Shown: positions 25,614-34,606, counted from the stretch's first letter. The stretch is 64,000 nt of DNA from an uncultured Flavobacteriales bacterium (GCA_905480145.1 CAJQPA010000008.1:94015-158014); one strand, 5' to 3'. The notes: generated from the sequence alone by a model not told the origin. Numbers and translations are program-made.

Positions 25614-26192
25614 ATGATAGACTTTAACTTTACAAACAACAATAAACTAGATTCTGGAAGTATATTAGTGTCAGAACCTTTCTTGTTGGATGACTATTTT
25701 TCACGCTCTGTAATTTTTCTTTGTGATCATAATGAAGAAGGTAGTTTTGGTTTTGTATTGAACAAATATGTTGACACCAAAATTTCTGATTTTGTTGATG
25801 GGTTTCCTAAGCTAAACACCAAGATAAGTGTTGGCGGGCCAGTAGATATGTCAAACCTCTTTTATATTCATACTTTTGGAAAACAAGTAAAAGGTAGTGT
25901 AAAAACTTCAAATGACTTGTTTATCGGGGGCGATTTCAATGACATTAAAAAGATTTTAACAGAAGATAATACAGCGGTTAATCAAATTCGTTTTTTTATA
26001 GGATATTCCGGTTGGGATAAAGGCCAATTATCCTCAGAACTAGATACAAAGTCATGGATTGTGCTTAATAACGTTTCTAAATCAAAAATACTGGATTGTT
26101 CTAACGAAGACATTTGGAAAGACACCATGGAAAGTTTGGGAGGTAAATTTGAGCAAATGTCCAAGTTTCCGATTAATCCATCTGACAATTAA
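25614..26192 (+). CDS. YqgE/AlgH family protein
   Basis: 192 residues, cytoplasmic. It shows the family features GSILVSEPFLLDDYFSRSVIFLCDHNEEGSFGFVLNK at the start, VGGPVDMSNLFYIHT in the middle and FIGYSGWDKGQLSSEL later (DUF179). The biochemical function of the family is unsettled. ATG 25614 gives the conserved N-terminus; the frame is open further upstream inside lptD but that would be atypical. It lies 22 bp after lptD and 12 bp before rarA, within an operon. Confidence 0.92.
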   Translation: MIDFNFTNNNKLDSGSILVSEPFLLDDYFSRSVIFLCDHNEEGSFGFVLNKYVDTKISDFVDGFPKLNTKISVGGPVDMSNLFYIHTFGKQVKGSVKTSNDLFIGGDFNDIKKILTEDNTAVNQIRFFIGYSGWDKGQLSSELDTKSWIVLNNVSKSKILDCSNEDIWKDTMESLGGKFEQMSKFPINPSDN

Positions 26193-26204
26193 CAAAATAG
26201 ACAA

Positions 26205-27485
26205 ATGAGTATTCTTGCACCTTTAGCGGAAAGAATGAGACCGAAGTCATTAGACGACTATTCAGGCCAAGATCACTTGTTGAAAAAAGGTGCTTCGCTC
26301 AGACGAGCGCTTGATTCAGGATTGATTCCTTCAATGATATTCTGGGGACCACCAGGTGTTGGAAAAACAACATTAGCCTTCTTGATTGCGAAACATTTAA
26401 ATCGACCAATACATACATTGTCAGCAATTTCATCAGGAGTTAAAGAGGTTCGGGAGATAATTCAAAATGTTGAGAAAGCTGGTATGTTCCAACAATCTGG
26501 AACGATTCTTTTTATTGACGAGATACATCGGTTTTCTAAATCACAACAAGATTCTCTTTTGGGAGCAGTTGAAAAAGGAACAGTAACTTTAATTGGAGCG
26601 ACCACTGAAAACCCTTCTTTCGAGGTCATCTCCGCCCTACTTTCTCGTTGCCAAGTGTATACTTTAAACGGACATAGTGAAGAATCACTATCGGCTATTC
26701 TTAACAAGGCTATTACTGAAGATATAATTCTCAAAAAAAAGGAAATTACATTAAAAGAAACCAATGCCCTGATAGCAATTTCTGGCGGTGATGCTAGAAA
26801 ACTGTTAAATGTCTTCGAAATAATCATTGGGACCTTTACAAAGAAAAAAATCATCATCACTAACGATGTGATAAACGAAAGAGCTCAGCAATCTGTAGCA
26901 AGCTATGATAAAGATGGAGAACAGCATTATGATATAATATCAGCATTCATAAAATCTATTCGTGGTAGTGATCCAAATGCGGCTGTGTATTGGCTGGCAA
27001 GAATGGTTGAAGGTGGTGAAGATCCTAAATTTATTGCAAGACGATTAATCATTTCTGCCTCAGAAGATATTGGCTTAGCAAACCCTAATGCCTTACTTAT
27101 TGCTAATACCTGCTTTCAAGCAGTTCAGTTTGTTGGGTGGCCAGAATCACGACTTATTCTTTCACAATGTACCATCTACTTGGCAAGTTCTCCAAAAGGA
27201 AATGCAGCATACATGGCCATTAATGAAGCCCAAGAACTAGTTAAGCAAACGGGGAATTTAGGAGTCCCTCTCCCTCTAAGAAATGCTCCAACAAAATTAA
27301 TGAAGCAATTAGGATATGGAAAAGGTTATCAATATTCACATGATTTCCCTGGAAATTTTAAAGCTCAAGAGTTTTTACCTGAAGAATTATCAAACATCAA
27401 TTTTTTCAAAGCAGGAAGCAGCTCAAAAGAGCAAGAAGTAGAAAATAAAATCAATGCACTCTGGGGTGATAAATACAAGAAGTAA
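26205..27485 (+). CDS. rarA: Replication-associated recombination protein RarA (MgsA)
   Basis: 426 residues. An AAA+ ATPase of the clamp-loader clade that acts at stalled replication forks. Walker A GPPGVGKTT, Walker B LFIDEIHRF, sensor-1 region IGATTENPSFEV, and the conserved C-terminal block RGSDPNAAVYWLARMVEGGEDPKFIARRL with LPLRNAPTKLMKQLGYG are visible. It follows yqgE by 12 bp and its TAA overlaps the next ATG by one base, so it is translationally coupled to the lipid A acyltransferase-like gene. The operon mixing is typical of Bacteroidota and does not imply a shared pathway. Confidence 0.95.
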   Translation: MSILAPLAERMRPKSLDDYSGQDHLLKKGASLRRALDSGLIPSMIFWGPPGVGKTTLAFLIAKHLNRPIHTLSAISSGVKEVREIIQNVEKAGMFQQSGTILFIDEIHRFSKSQQDSLLGAVEKGTVTLIGATTENPSFEVISALLSRCQVYTLNGHSEESLSAILNKAITEDIILKKKEITLKETNALIAISGGDARKLLNVFEIIIGTFTKKKIIITNDVINERAQQSVASYDKDGEQHYDIISAFIKSIRGSDPNAAVYWLARMVEGGEDPKFIARRLIISASEDIGLANPNALLIANTCFQAVQFVGWPESRLILSQCTIYLASSPKGNAAYMAINEAQELVKQTGNLGVPLPLRNAPTKLMKQLGYGKGYQYSHDFPGNFKAQEFLPEELSNINFFKAGSSSKEQEVENKINALWGDKYKK

Positions 27486-28408
27486 TGCTAGAGAAGTTTG
27501 CCTATTACTGTTTAATATATCCATTATCACTGCTCCCACTGAGAATAGTGTACCTAATAACAGATTTCTTTTTTTTGATCCTTATTACAGTTTTTCCATA
27601 TCGAAAAGCCGTTATTGATAAGAATTTAAAATTGAGTTTTCCTAATTTATCCGATCACGAACGAAAGAAGATTAAGCGAAAATTCTATAGACATTTTACC
27701 GATATTTTAGCTGAAGGAATTAAGAATTTGAGTTTTTCAAAAAAGCAATACCACGAGAGAATAACTGTTAAGAATCATTCCTTAATGGATCGACTCTATA
27801 AAGAAGACAGAAATGTTTTACTTGTTTCAGGACATTACAACAATTGGGAATGGATTATTACTGCCCAGGATATGATGTTCCCTCATAAAGCATTTGGAAT
27901 TGGTAAACCCATGACTTCAAAATTTTGGGACAAGAAAGTGAATCAGCGAAGAAATCGATTTGGCATGACAGTCATTAGCAGACTTAACCAAAAACAAGTA
28001 CTTGGAGACTATAAAGAGAAACCACATGCAGTATTGCTTTTATCTGACCAATCACCTGCTGACCCTTTAAAATGCTATTGGACTCAGTTTCTTAATCAAG
28101 AAACTGCGGTTATATTTGGAGCTGAATTATTAGCCCATCAAAAAGACTATGCTGTAGTGTTTTTTGCGACTAATAAGCTAAGGCGTGGACATTATGAAAT
28201 AGAGTTACAACTCATAACAGAGAATGCACGTGATACCAAATGGGGGGAAATAACGGAGGCACACACAAAATTACTTGAAAAAACAATACGAAAGTCACCT
28301 GAAAACTGGATATGGTCTCACAAAAGATGGAAAAGAGTCATTCCTAAGAATTTTGAGAAATTAAAGAAAGATCAAGAAAAACGATTTAATGAAAAATTTA
28401 ATAAATAG
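27485..28408 (+). CDS. Lauroyl/lysophospholipid acyltransferase (LpxL/HtrB family)
   Basis: 307 residues. It has an N-terminal membrane anchor (about 5-40), then the LpxL-type acyltransferase core with catalytic HYNNWEW (the HX4E type) and DQSPADPLKCYWTQFLN, ending in an ENWIWSHKRWKR block. The family adds secondary acyl chains to lipid A. Location in an operon with lptD fits lipopolysaccharide biogenesis. It is coupled to rarA by a one-base overlap and overlaps the next gene by 20 bases. Confidence 0.92.
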   Translation: MLEKFAYYCLIYPLSLLPLRIVYLITDFFFLILITVFPYRKAVIDKNLKLSFPNLSDHERKKIKRKFYRHFTDILAEGIKNLSFSKKQYHERITVKNHSLMDRLYKEDRNVLLVSGHYNNWEWIITAQDMMFPHKAFGIGKPMTSKFWDKKVNQRRNRFGMTVISRLNQKQVLGDYKEKPHAVLLLSDQSPADPLKCYWTQFLNQETAVIFGAELLAHQKDYAVVFFATNKLRRGHYEIELQLITENARDTKWGEITEAHTKLLEKTIRKSPENWIWSHKRWKRVIPKNFEKLKKDQEKRFNEKFNK

Positions 28409-29417
28409 TCTTATTATTATCCTTGTTACGACAAGTGTATTTGGTCAACTTAAGTCCAAGAAATACATCAAGAAGAATAAAAAAGTAGAGGCATACCAAT
28501 ATGGAGTTAACGGGATATATGGCAGGGGAATAACCTTTAATAGTAGCCGCTTATACATCAGTAATTCAGATGGTTCTGTATACTTCGTTAAAGATAAAGA
28601 ACAAGGTTCAATTCTGATTTTTAAAATGCCAAATATTGAAGAGTTAAGAGATGTCGAAGTCGTTGGTGAGAACATTCTTGCTATGCAAAGTGGAGATAAT
28701 GGAGTTATTGTTCAAATGAATCTCAATGGCAACGTCAAACTTATAGAAGCCCCTGAATGGAAAGGTGTTTTTTTAGATGGGATGGATTTTATTGGAGAAA
28801 GAGGTTTTCTTATGGGAGATCCTGTCAATGGAGTTTTTAGCTTGTTTCACACGAACGATGGAGGGAATTCATGGCAAAGGTGCAAAGGAGAAGTCAATGC
28901 CTTTAAGGGGGAAGCTGGTTTTGCTGCGAGTGGATCTAATGTTCAAATGCTCAATGACAGCACTTATACTTTTGTATCAGGCGGAGAGAAAAGTAGATTT
29001 TTTAAATCTACCAACCATGGTAACACCTGGAAAGCAATAGAATTACCTTATTACCCTGGAGAATCAACAGGCCCCTATTCCATGTGTTTCTCTTCAGATT
29101 CTATTGGAGTAATAGTTGGTGGAGATTACAAAGACCCAACTCTTAAAATGAATGTCTGTTTTTACACTTATGATGGTGGTGATTCGTGGTTCAATGCTGA
29201 GAATCCTACTCGTGGCTATCGTTCTTGTGTGTTCTTTAAAGATGATGTTTTCTACTCCTGTGGAAGAAATGGTCTGGATTTCTCAATAAACTATGGTAAA
29301 GACTGGACAGGTTTCGCCGATGGTGCATTCTTTAGCTTAGCCGCCAACGAAACAGATCTTATTGCAACCATGAAAGATGGTTCAGTAAAATTCTTTAACC
29401 TAATTGATTTAAAATGA
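28389..29417 (+). CDS. Exported BNR/Ycf48-like beta-propeller protein
   Basis: 342 residues with a short signal peptide (ending VFGQ, about 19). The rest is a beta-propeller with repeated Asp-box-like motifs at roughly regular spacing: TNDGGNSWQ, TNHGNTWK, YDGGDSWF and NYGKDWTG. This is typical of BNR/sialidase-like or Ycf48-like photosystem-assembly propellers; many Bacteroidota homologues are labelled oxidoreductase or glycosyl hydrolase without evidence. No catalytic residue identifies an enzyme. It overlaps both neighbours (20 bases upstream, 4 downstream), so it is firmly in the operon. Confidence 0.85.
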   Translation: MKNLINSLIIILVTTSVFGQLKSKKYIKKNKKVEAYQYGVNGIYGRGITFNSSRLYISNSDGSVYFVKDKEQGSILIFKMPNIEELRDVEVVGENILAMQSGDNGVIVQMNLNGNVKLIEAPEWKGVFLDGMDFIGERGFLMGDPVNGVFSLFHTNDGGNSWQRCKGEVNAFKGEAGFAASGSNVQMLNDSTYTFVSGGEKSRFFKSTNHGNTWKAIELPYYPGESTGPYSMCFSSDSIGVIVGGDYKDPTLKMNVCFYTYDGGDSWFNAENPTRGYRSCVFFKDDVFYSCGRNGLDFSINYGKDWTGFADGAFFSLAANETDLIATMKDGSVKFFNLIDLK

Positions 29418-30064
29418 ATAAAGTAGAATTAATCATCGAAGAGATTAAAGGGCAATTTGAGAATGACACAAGTGGCCATGATTGGCATCATATCAATAGA
29501 GTTCTAAATATTTCAAGATACCTCCATTCAATTGAGGGGGGGAATTTGGAAGTTATAGAACTCGCGGCAATACTTCACGACATATCTGACCACAAATTTA
29601 ATGGTGGGAAATTAGATGAAGGTGGTAAAGTTGCTCAAGAAATACTAACCAATCACAAAATCGATACGGAAACGATTGCTAAAGTCCGCTACATTGTTGA
29701 TAACATTAGCTATAAGGGAGCAAATACAGAAACTGAAATGAATACCCTTGAAGGGAAAATAGTTCAGGATGCAGACCGAATTGACGCTATCGGAGCCATT
29801 GGAATTGCACGTACTTTTGCATACGGAGGAAATACCAATCAAGCTATTTACGATCCTGCACTTAAGGTGAACATGCACGAATCTTTTGAAGATTATGCGA
29901 AAGCAAAAACCTGTACAATAAATCATTTCTATGAAAAACTTTTATTGTTAAAAGATAGGCTTAACACAAAGACTGGAAAAAAACTAGGACAAGAAAGACA
30001 TGAATTAATGGAGAATTATTTAAATTCATTTCTTAATGAATGGAATTTCTTTCAAGAAAAATAA
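29414..30064 (+). CDS. HD-domain metal-dependent phosphohydrolase
   Basis: 216 residues of the YedJ/YfgM-like HD superfamily. Metal-binding motifs are GHDWHHINRV (first His) and LAAILHDISDHK (HD), with a later QDADRIDAIGAIGIARTFAYGG, the pattern of small bacterial HD phosphohydrolases. The substrate is unknown; nucleotides are common. Its ATG overlaps the stop of the preceding gene by 4 bases (ATGA), and its stop is 2 bases from the ROK kinase start. Confidence 0.93.
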   Translation: MNKVELIIEEIKGQFENDTSGHDWHHINRVLNISRYLHSIEGGNLEVIELAAILHDISDHKFNGGKLDEGGKVAQEILTNHKIDTETIAKVRYIVDNISYKGANTETEMNTLEGKIVQDADRIDAIGAIGIARTFAYGGNTNQAIYDPALKVNMHESFEDYAKAKTCTINHFYEKLLLLKDRLNTKTGKKLGQERHELMENYLNSFLNEWNFFQEK

Positions 30065-30066
30065 CA

Positions 30067-31020
30067 ATGAACAATAAACTTGCTTTAGGAATAGATATAG
30101 GAGGCACTAATACTGCATTCGGACTGGTTGATGAAAAAGGCGCAGTCATTTTCCATGATAGTATTCCGACCCGAGACTATAATGACGCCGCTTTATTGAT
30201 TGACAAAATTTACAGAATTCTTCACTACACTGAATTTAGCCAAAATATTATTGGCATTGGAATTGGCGCTCCAAACGGAAATGCTTTTTCAGGCAGTATA
30301 GAGTTTGCTCCTAACCTCAAATGGAAAGGAATTATTCCAATCGCCAAAATGTTTGCGAGTAAATTCAACATACTATCCTACCTAACAAACGATGCCAATG
30401 CAGCCGCTTTGGGTGAGAAGATTTACGGGGCCGCTAAGGATTTAGAAGATTTTGTTTCTATAACACTTGGAACTGGCCTAGGAAGTGGTGTTATTGTTAA
30501 TGGCCAATTAGTTTATGGCTCTAATGGCCTCGCTGGAGAGTATGGTCACATTAGAGTAGTTCATGATGGAAGAGATTGCGGATGCGGTAGAAAAGGATGT
30601 TTAGAAACCTATGCTTCATCCACCGGAATAGTGCGTTCAATAGATCTTCTAGATTCCCCAAACAAGAGCACATCTATCCTGAATCTAATAAAGAAACCCA
30701 CCGCTATTGACATTTTTAATTCTGCAGAAAAAGGAGATAAATTCAGTCAAGAAATCATAGATTTTACAGCTGAAAAGTTGGGCAATGCTCTAGCTGATTT
30801 TGCTTGCTTCTCCAACCCTGAGGCGTACATATTATTTGGAGGAATTGCTCAAAGCGGCGAAGGCTTTAGAACCAAAGTGCAACACCATATGGATGAAGGA
30901 TTATTACCAATATATAAGGGTATTGAAGTAAGACTGTCAAAACTTCATGGAGATAACGCAGCCATTTTAGGAGCTTCATCTATCGTTTGGAGTAAAAAAG
31001 ATAAAATCAAGATTACTTAA
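30067..31020 (+). CDS. ROK family glucokinase-like sugar kinase
   Basis: 317 residues. ROK kinase with the N-terminal ATP loop LGIDIGGTNTAFGLV, a central ITLGTGLGSGVIVNGQLVYG, and the zinc-binding signature GRDCGCGRKGCLETYAS. It probably phosphorylates glucose or a related hexose. ATG 30067 is chosen; an in-frame ATG at 30040 lies inside the HD-hydrolase gene and would add nine atypical residues. It is the last gene of the lptD operon; a 69-bp gap without recognisable terminator follows. Confidence 0.93.
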   Translation: MNNKLALGIDIGGTNTAFGLVDEKGAVIFHDSIPTRDYNDAALLIDKIYRILHYTEFSQNIIGIGIGAPNGNAFSGSIEFAPNLKWKGIIPIAKMFASKFNILSYLTNDANAAALGEKIYGAAKDLEDFVSITLGTGLGSGVIVNGQLVYGSNGLAGEYGHIRVVHDGRDCGCGRKGCLETYASSTGIVRSIDLLDSPNKSTSILNLIKKPTAIDIFNSAEKGDKFSQEIIDFTAEKLGNALADFACFSNPEAYILFGGIAQSGEGFRTKVQHHMDEGLLPIYKGIEVRLSKLHGDNAAILGASSIVWSKKDKIKIT

Positions 31021-31089
31021 AAATAAATTTTCAAGTTGAATATAAATAGTGTAACCTAATAAACAAGTCACTAACAAAATATTCACTTT

Positions 31090-31551
31090 ATGAAACTAGC
31101 TACCCTATTTTCAGCACTAGCTTGTTCGCTCATGCTGACCTCCAGTTCATTTTCTCAAAAGATGAATAATGAAAAATTAATTAAACATCTTTCAACCGAA
31201 TGCGACAGTATTTCTGGAAGCAATGGTAATTGGCAGTTGTTTTTTAGAGGAATAGTTGTTCTGGCTGTGACAAATAAAAAAACAAATCGATTAAAATTAT
31301 TATCGCCGATAGCATACACTAAAGAAGTAAAATCAGAAGTGCTTGGCTTATGCATGAAGGCAAATTTCGACAATCTAAAAGATGTCAAATATGCTATCTC
31401 AAACAACATTATCTGGAGTGTTTTTGATCACGAATTTAAAATACTCACGACAGATCAAATAGACCGAGTAATGCTTCAGATTTACTTCAGTACAGGGACT
31501 TTTGGAGGTAACTACTCAAGTTCAGATATATCAATCGCAGAAAACAAGTAA
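31090..31551 (+). CDS. Small secreted protein of unknown function
   Basis: 153 residues with a signal peptide (ends SSFSQ, about 22) and a compact mature domain of about 130 residues. A hydrophobic core strand WQLFFRGIVVLAV and the KTNRLKLLSPIAY stretch resemble YbjN-like or CesT-like folds seen in other Bacteroidota proteins, but this is an impression only. Its stop is exactly adjacent to the stop of the convergent gene (31551/31552), with no room for a terminator between them. Confidence 0.75.
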   Translation: MKLATLFSALACSLMLTSSSFSQKMNNEKLIKHLSTECDSISGSNGNWQLFFRGIVVLAVTNKKTNRLKLLSPIAYTKEVKSEVLGLCMKANFDNLKDVKYAISNNIIWSVFDHEFKILTTDQIDRVMLQIYFSTGTFGGNYSSSDISIAENK

Positions 31552-32262
31552 TCATTCGTTTACTTTTTTGAGAATTAAATAATGCTCAAACTTATCCTGA
31601 ATAAAAGTAATCAACTCCATTTCTGAAGCTGTTTTTAGGAAATTTTCATCAATATTTAAAAACTCTACGAATTTTTCAAACTCATCCGGAGTTAATTCTA
31701 TGATATTAAAAGCGACATAGGTTCTAAGCAGCTCTTGAACAATTCTATTTTGATTATCAGAATGCTCCCATTCTGCAACAGTTCGCTTAGAACGTTCTTT
31801 CTTAGAAAAAGCTTGGTATAATGCGGTAATAGGACTCTGAAGAACTTCTATACCAGTGACCATTCTAGTTTCACGCATTGCCAAAGTAGATCTCTCCTCT
31901 CTTATTTGTGCCAAAGATTTAATTGGCCTAACAACAACCTCTTGAATTTCCTGTGCCTTTCCAGAAATGTAAATATTAACAATGTGCTGACAATTAGAAT
32001 CAGGCTTTACAATTTCTGAAATAACAGAATACCCTTTACAAGACAAGGAAATAGTATCACCAGGAGAAGCGTAAACATAAAATGAACCATTGGGCTGCCC
32101 AAAAACTCCACGTCCAGTTGTTTTATTTATAACCATTAAATTATAAAAGGATTGAGGTCTCAGAGTATCAGATACTTTACCACGAAACAAAACCTTCTCA
32201 CAATCTTGACCAAATGAATTGAAAATAAAAAAAGAAAAAAGAATGAAAACTATTTTGATCAT
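31552..32262 (-). CDS. Exported protein with carboxypeptidase-like regulatory domain
   Basis: 236 residues from ATG 32262, which gives the signal peptide MIKIVFILFSFFIFNSFGQ. The N-terminal part (about 20-110) looks like the CarboxypepD_reg-like beta-sandwich of TonB-dependent receptors: a KVSDTLRPQSFYNLMVIN strand, then GRGVFGQPNGSFYVYASPGDTISLSCKGY. No plug or barrel follows; the C-terminal 110 residues are helical and unrecognised. An ATG 10 codons upstream would interrupt the signal peptide and is rejected. Function unknown. Confidence 0.75.
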   Translation of the reverse strand: MIKIVFILFSFFIFNSFGQDCEKVLFRGKVSDTLRPQSFYNLMVINKTTGRGVFGQPNGSFYVYASPGDTISLSCKGYSVISEIVKPDSNCQHIVNIYISGKAQEIQEVVVRPIKSLAQIREERSTLAMRETRMVTGIEVLQSPITALYQAFSKKERSKRTVAEWEHSDNQNRIVQELLRTYVAFNIIELTPDEFEKFVEFLNIDENFLKTASEMELITFIQDKFEHYLILKKVNE

Positions 32263-32330
32263 ACAAGCGAATTTACAAAAAATGTACCACAAGAAATGTA
32301 AGACAATACTAACAAATGTTAATACACACT

Positions 32331-32346
32331 TGTATACATTTGTAAA
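32331..32346. promoter_or_regulatory. Putative XRE operator upstream of mnmA
   Basis: TGTATACATTTGTAAA contains the palindrome TGTATACA and the 11-mer ACATTTGTAAA, which recurs exactly at 33911-33921 over the start of the XRE regulator gene. A second related site, TGTACA, is at 32354-32359. Confidence 0.35.
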
Positions 32347-32392
32347 TTACACTTGTACACGTATTAAATCATGGATTTGAATAAATATGTGT

Positions 32393-32400
32393 TAATTTTG
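32393..32400 (+). promoter_or_regulatory. -7 box directly abutting the mnmA start
   Basis: TAATTTTG is followed by CAAC and then ATG 32405, so the transcript is likely leaderless or nearly so. Confidence 0.5.
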
Positions 32401-32404
32401 CAAC

Positions 32405-33580
32405 ATGAAACGAGTAGTTGTTGGCTTATCAGGTGGTGTAGATTCTAGTGTTACGGCCTTACTCTTGAAGCAACAAGGGTATGAGGTAATTGGGATGTTT
32501 ATGAAGAATTGGCATGACGAAAGCGTCACAATTTCTGATGACTGTCCATGGATCGATGATTCCAACGACGCATTGCTAATAGCCCAACAATTAGATATAC
32601 CCTTTCAAGTAATTGATTTAAGTGCAGAATACAAGGAAAGAATCGTTGATTACATGTTTGAGGAATACCAAAACGGAAGAACACCCAACCCAGACGTACT
32701 TTGCAATAGAGAAATAAAATTTGATGCTTTCCTTAAAGCTGCATTAGAGCTTAATGCTGATTACGTTGCTACAGGTCATTATTGCAGAAAGGTTCAACAT
32801 GACGATGGAAGTTTTGGACTCTTGACTGGCTTAGACCCTAATAAAGACCAATCATACTTCTTATGCCAATTAAATCAAGACCAATTATCAAAAGCCCTTT
32901 TTCCAATTGGCGAATTGCAAAAAGAGGAAGTTCGAAAAATCGCTTCTGAAAACGGATTGGTTACAGCTGATAAAAAAGACTCCCAAGGCCTTTGCTTTGT
33001 AGGGAAAATAAGCCTTCCCACTTTTCTCCAACAAAAGCTAGAACCAATACAGGGAGATGTTATTGAAATTCCTAGAGGACTAGATCAATTCAGTGCCTAT
33101 CAAAATATAGCTGTGATTGGAGACAATGTAAAAATACTTGCAGAGCCATTTAGTTACACCAGAGATATGGGTGATGTAGTTACAACTCATGATGGTGCTC
33201 ACTACTATACTATAGGACAACGGAAGGGGCTCAAGATAGGTGGAAGACCATTACCATCTTTTGTAATTGGTCTTGACGTGATAAACAATATCGTATACTC
33301 TGGAATGACTGATGAGCATCAGGGTCTCAATCGCTATGCATTAAAGATTGAATTAAAAGATATACACATGATATCTAGTCGACTAAAAATCAAAGATTTA
33401 AATTTCATAAATCTAAATGTCAGAATAAGATATCGTCAATCTTTTCAAAAGGGAAAGACTTACTTAAAAGAAGATGGATTATACGTGTTGTTTGAGAGTA
33501 TTCAGCGTGGTATTACTCCAGGTCAGTTTGCTGCCTTTTATTTAGAAAATGAACTCATTGCTTCTGGCGTCATTAGCTAG
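32405..33580 (+). CDS. mnmA: tRNA-specific 2-thiouridylase MnmA
   Basis: 391 residues; thiolates U34 of tRNAs for Lys, Glu and Gln using ATP and a persulfide donor. The P-loop SGGVDSS is at residues 9-15. Catalytic cysteines are C100 (TPNPDVLCNREIKF) and C197 (SQGLCFVG). A C-terminal beta-barrel region ends with RGITPGQFAAFYLEN. The start ATG is 4 nt downstream of a TAATTTTG box. Its last 8 bases overlap the convergent XRE regulator gene, and words resembling that regulator's operator lie 60-75 bp upstream. Confidence 0.97.
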   Translation: MKRVVVGLSGGVDSSVTALLLKQQGYEVIGMFMKNWHDESVTISDDCPWIDDSNDALLIAQQLDIPFQVIDLSAEYKERIVDYMFEEYQNGRTPNPDVLCNREIKFDAFLKAALELNADYVATGHYCRKVQHDDGSFGLLTGLDPNKDQSYFLCQLNQDQLSKALFPIGELQKEEVRKIASENGLVTADKKDSQGLCFVGKISLPTFLQQKLEPIQGDVIEIPRGLDQFSAYQNIAVIGDNVKILAEPFSYTRDMGDVVTTHDGAHYYTIGQRKGLKIGGRPLPSFVIGLDVINNIVYSGMTDEHQGLNRYALKIELKDIHMISSRLKIKDLNFINLNVRIRYRQSFQKGKTYLKEDGLYVLFESIQRGITPGQFAAFYLENELIASGVIS

Positions 33581-33914
33581 GCCTATATGAGCTAAAAGTG
33601 CCGTTAGTATAAAAAACTACGACCTTTTCTACTTCGTTATTTATTGATTTTACTTCTTCAGCTTGTTTATCCCTAGTCTCAGTGGAATCCGATTCCTGAA
33701 AGTCGCCATCTCTGGTAGTTCCAGTTATTAGCCATGATGCATTTACCTTAGGGTAATTGTCAATAATTTTTGATAGAAAATCTAAACTAGGCTTATTTCT
33801 GCCGCTTAGTACGTGAGAAAGATTAGATCGTTTGATATCAATCTTATCCGCAAAAGAGGACGAAGATTCGTTATTTGCCTTTATTATTAACTTGACTCGA
33901 TCTTGAATTAACAT
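33573..33914 (-). CDS. XRE-family helix-turn-helix regulator
   Basis: 113 residues. The N-terminal 65 residues form a Cro/C1-type helix-turn-helix (RVKLIIKANNESSSSFADKI; RSNLSHVLSGRNKPSLDFLSKI). The C-terminal tail (about 68-113) is acidic and low in complexity, with no protease or ligand-binding domain. It probably represses its own promoter: a TACATTTG -7 box and several TTTGTAAA/GTTTACAA words lie in the 70 bp upstream. The same words recur upstream of mnmA and of the small ORF at 34026. It is convergent with mnmA and overlaps it by 8 bases. Confidence 0.88.
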   Translation of the reverse strand: MLIQDRVKLIIKANNESSSSFADKIDIKRSNLSHVLSGRNKPSLDFLSKIIDNYPKVNASWLITGTTRDGDFQESDSTETRDKQAEEVKSINNEVEKVVVFYTNGTFSSYRPS

Positions 33915-33958
33915 TTGTAAACGTATTAGTGATGTACAAATGTACTCATTAGTTTACA
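33911..33958. promoter_or_regulatory. Putative operator/promoter region of the XRE gene
   Basis: Contains ACATTTGTAAA (33911-33921, covering the start codon), an inverted ACAAATGTA (33936-33944, whose reverse includes the -7 box TACATTTG at 33944-33937) and GTTTACAATA (33952-33961). These words are shared with sequences upstream of mnmA and near 34290, consistent with autorepression and a small regulon. Confidence 0.4.
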
Positions 33959-33983
33959 ATAAGTAAAAATGTAAACAAAAAAA

Positions 33984-34003
33984 AGTCACCAATACAGGTG
34001 ACT
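33984..34003 (-). terminator. Rho-independent terminator of the small ORF at 34026
   Basis: Stem AGTCACC/GGTGACT with a 6-base loop, followed on the minus strand by seven Ts. It separates the small ORF from the XRE gene downstream. Confidence 0.75.
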
Positions 34004-34025
34004 CTTGTTACTATATATTGATTCT

Positions 34026-34217
34026 CTAGTTTAAAGAAAACCCAATTATTTCATTATTCGATGATGTCCTGTTCTCTCCTACTTTGATCATATCCATCAA
34101 TTTAGCCACTTGAAAAATTGACAAATTGCTTTCTTGTCCCTGAACCTTATGTTGCGATAATTTAAATTTCGCATTTTCTACTGAATTACTTATCATATTA
34201 AAATTTGTTAATTGCAT
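34026..34217 (-). CDS. Small protein of unknown function (63 residues)
   Basis: 63 residues without a signal or membrane helix, polar with a short amphipathic segment (SIFQVAKLMDMIKVGE). No family was recognised. Support for coding comes from its own downstream hairpin terminator (33984-34003) and an upstream region with words shared with the XRE operator (GTTTACAATA family). It is probably a member of the small XRE regulon. It could still be non-coding. Confidence 0.5.
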   Translation of the reverse strand: MQLTNFNMISNSVENAKFKLSQHKVQGQESNLSIFQVAKLMDMIKVGENRTSSNNEIIGFSLN

Positions 34218-34390
34218 ATCGTTTGTTCTTAATTACAAAAGCGTTTACGGTATGCTTTTTCATATAGTTACAAAAAGTGTGACAAAATTTAATATTGTAA
34301 ACAGTTTATCAATGTAAAATACTTACAGCCCAACTTAACATCCTGTAAAACAGTGTCTTACAGGGTTGTTTTCTTCACTAAGAAGATTAA

Positions 34391-34606
34391 TTATTTTTTA
34401 ATCAATGGATAAATTAATTCCTCTAAACCATTGATTTTTATCTCTAACATAAGTTGTAATTGCTGGCCATGTTTTCCCGGTGGAAAGCCTTTGTTATTCA
34501 TCCATACTAGATATGGTTCAGGTACATGCACCAAAAGTCGACCTTTATATTTGCCATAATACATTTTTGCATTGGCCAGCTCAACTAATTCATGCTCCTT
34601 CTGCAC
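34391..34606 (-). CDS. DUF3820 family small protein
   Basis: 71 residues matching the DUF3820 family: a MYYGKYKGRLLVHVPEPYLVW core and a KHGQQLQLMLEIKINGL tail. Function unknown; the family is sometimes called putative quorum-sensing-regulated virulence factor, on weak grounds. The start is GTG 34606, 6 bp after the pepD stop; an internal ATG at residue 15 would cut the conserved start. It is the last gene of the ettA operon. Confidence 0.85.
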   Translation of the reverse strand: MQKEHELVELANAKMYYGKYKGRLLVHVPEPYLVWMNNKGFPPGKHGQQLQLMLEIKINGLEELIYPLIKK

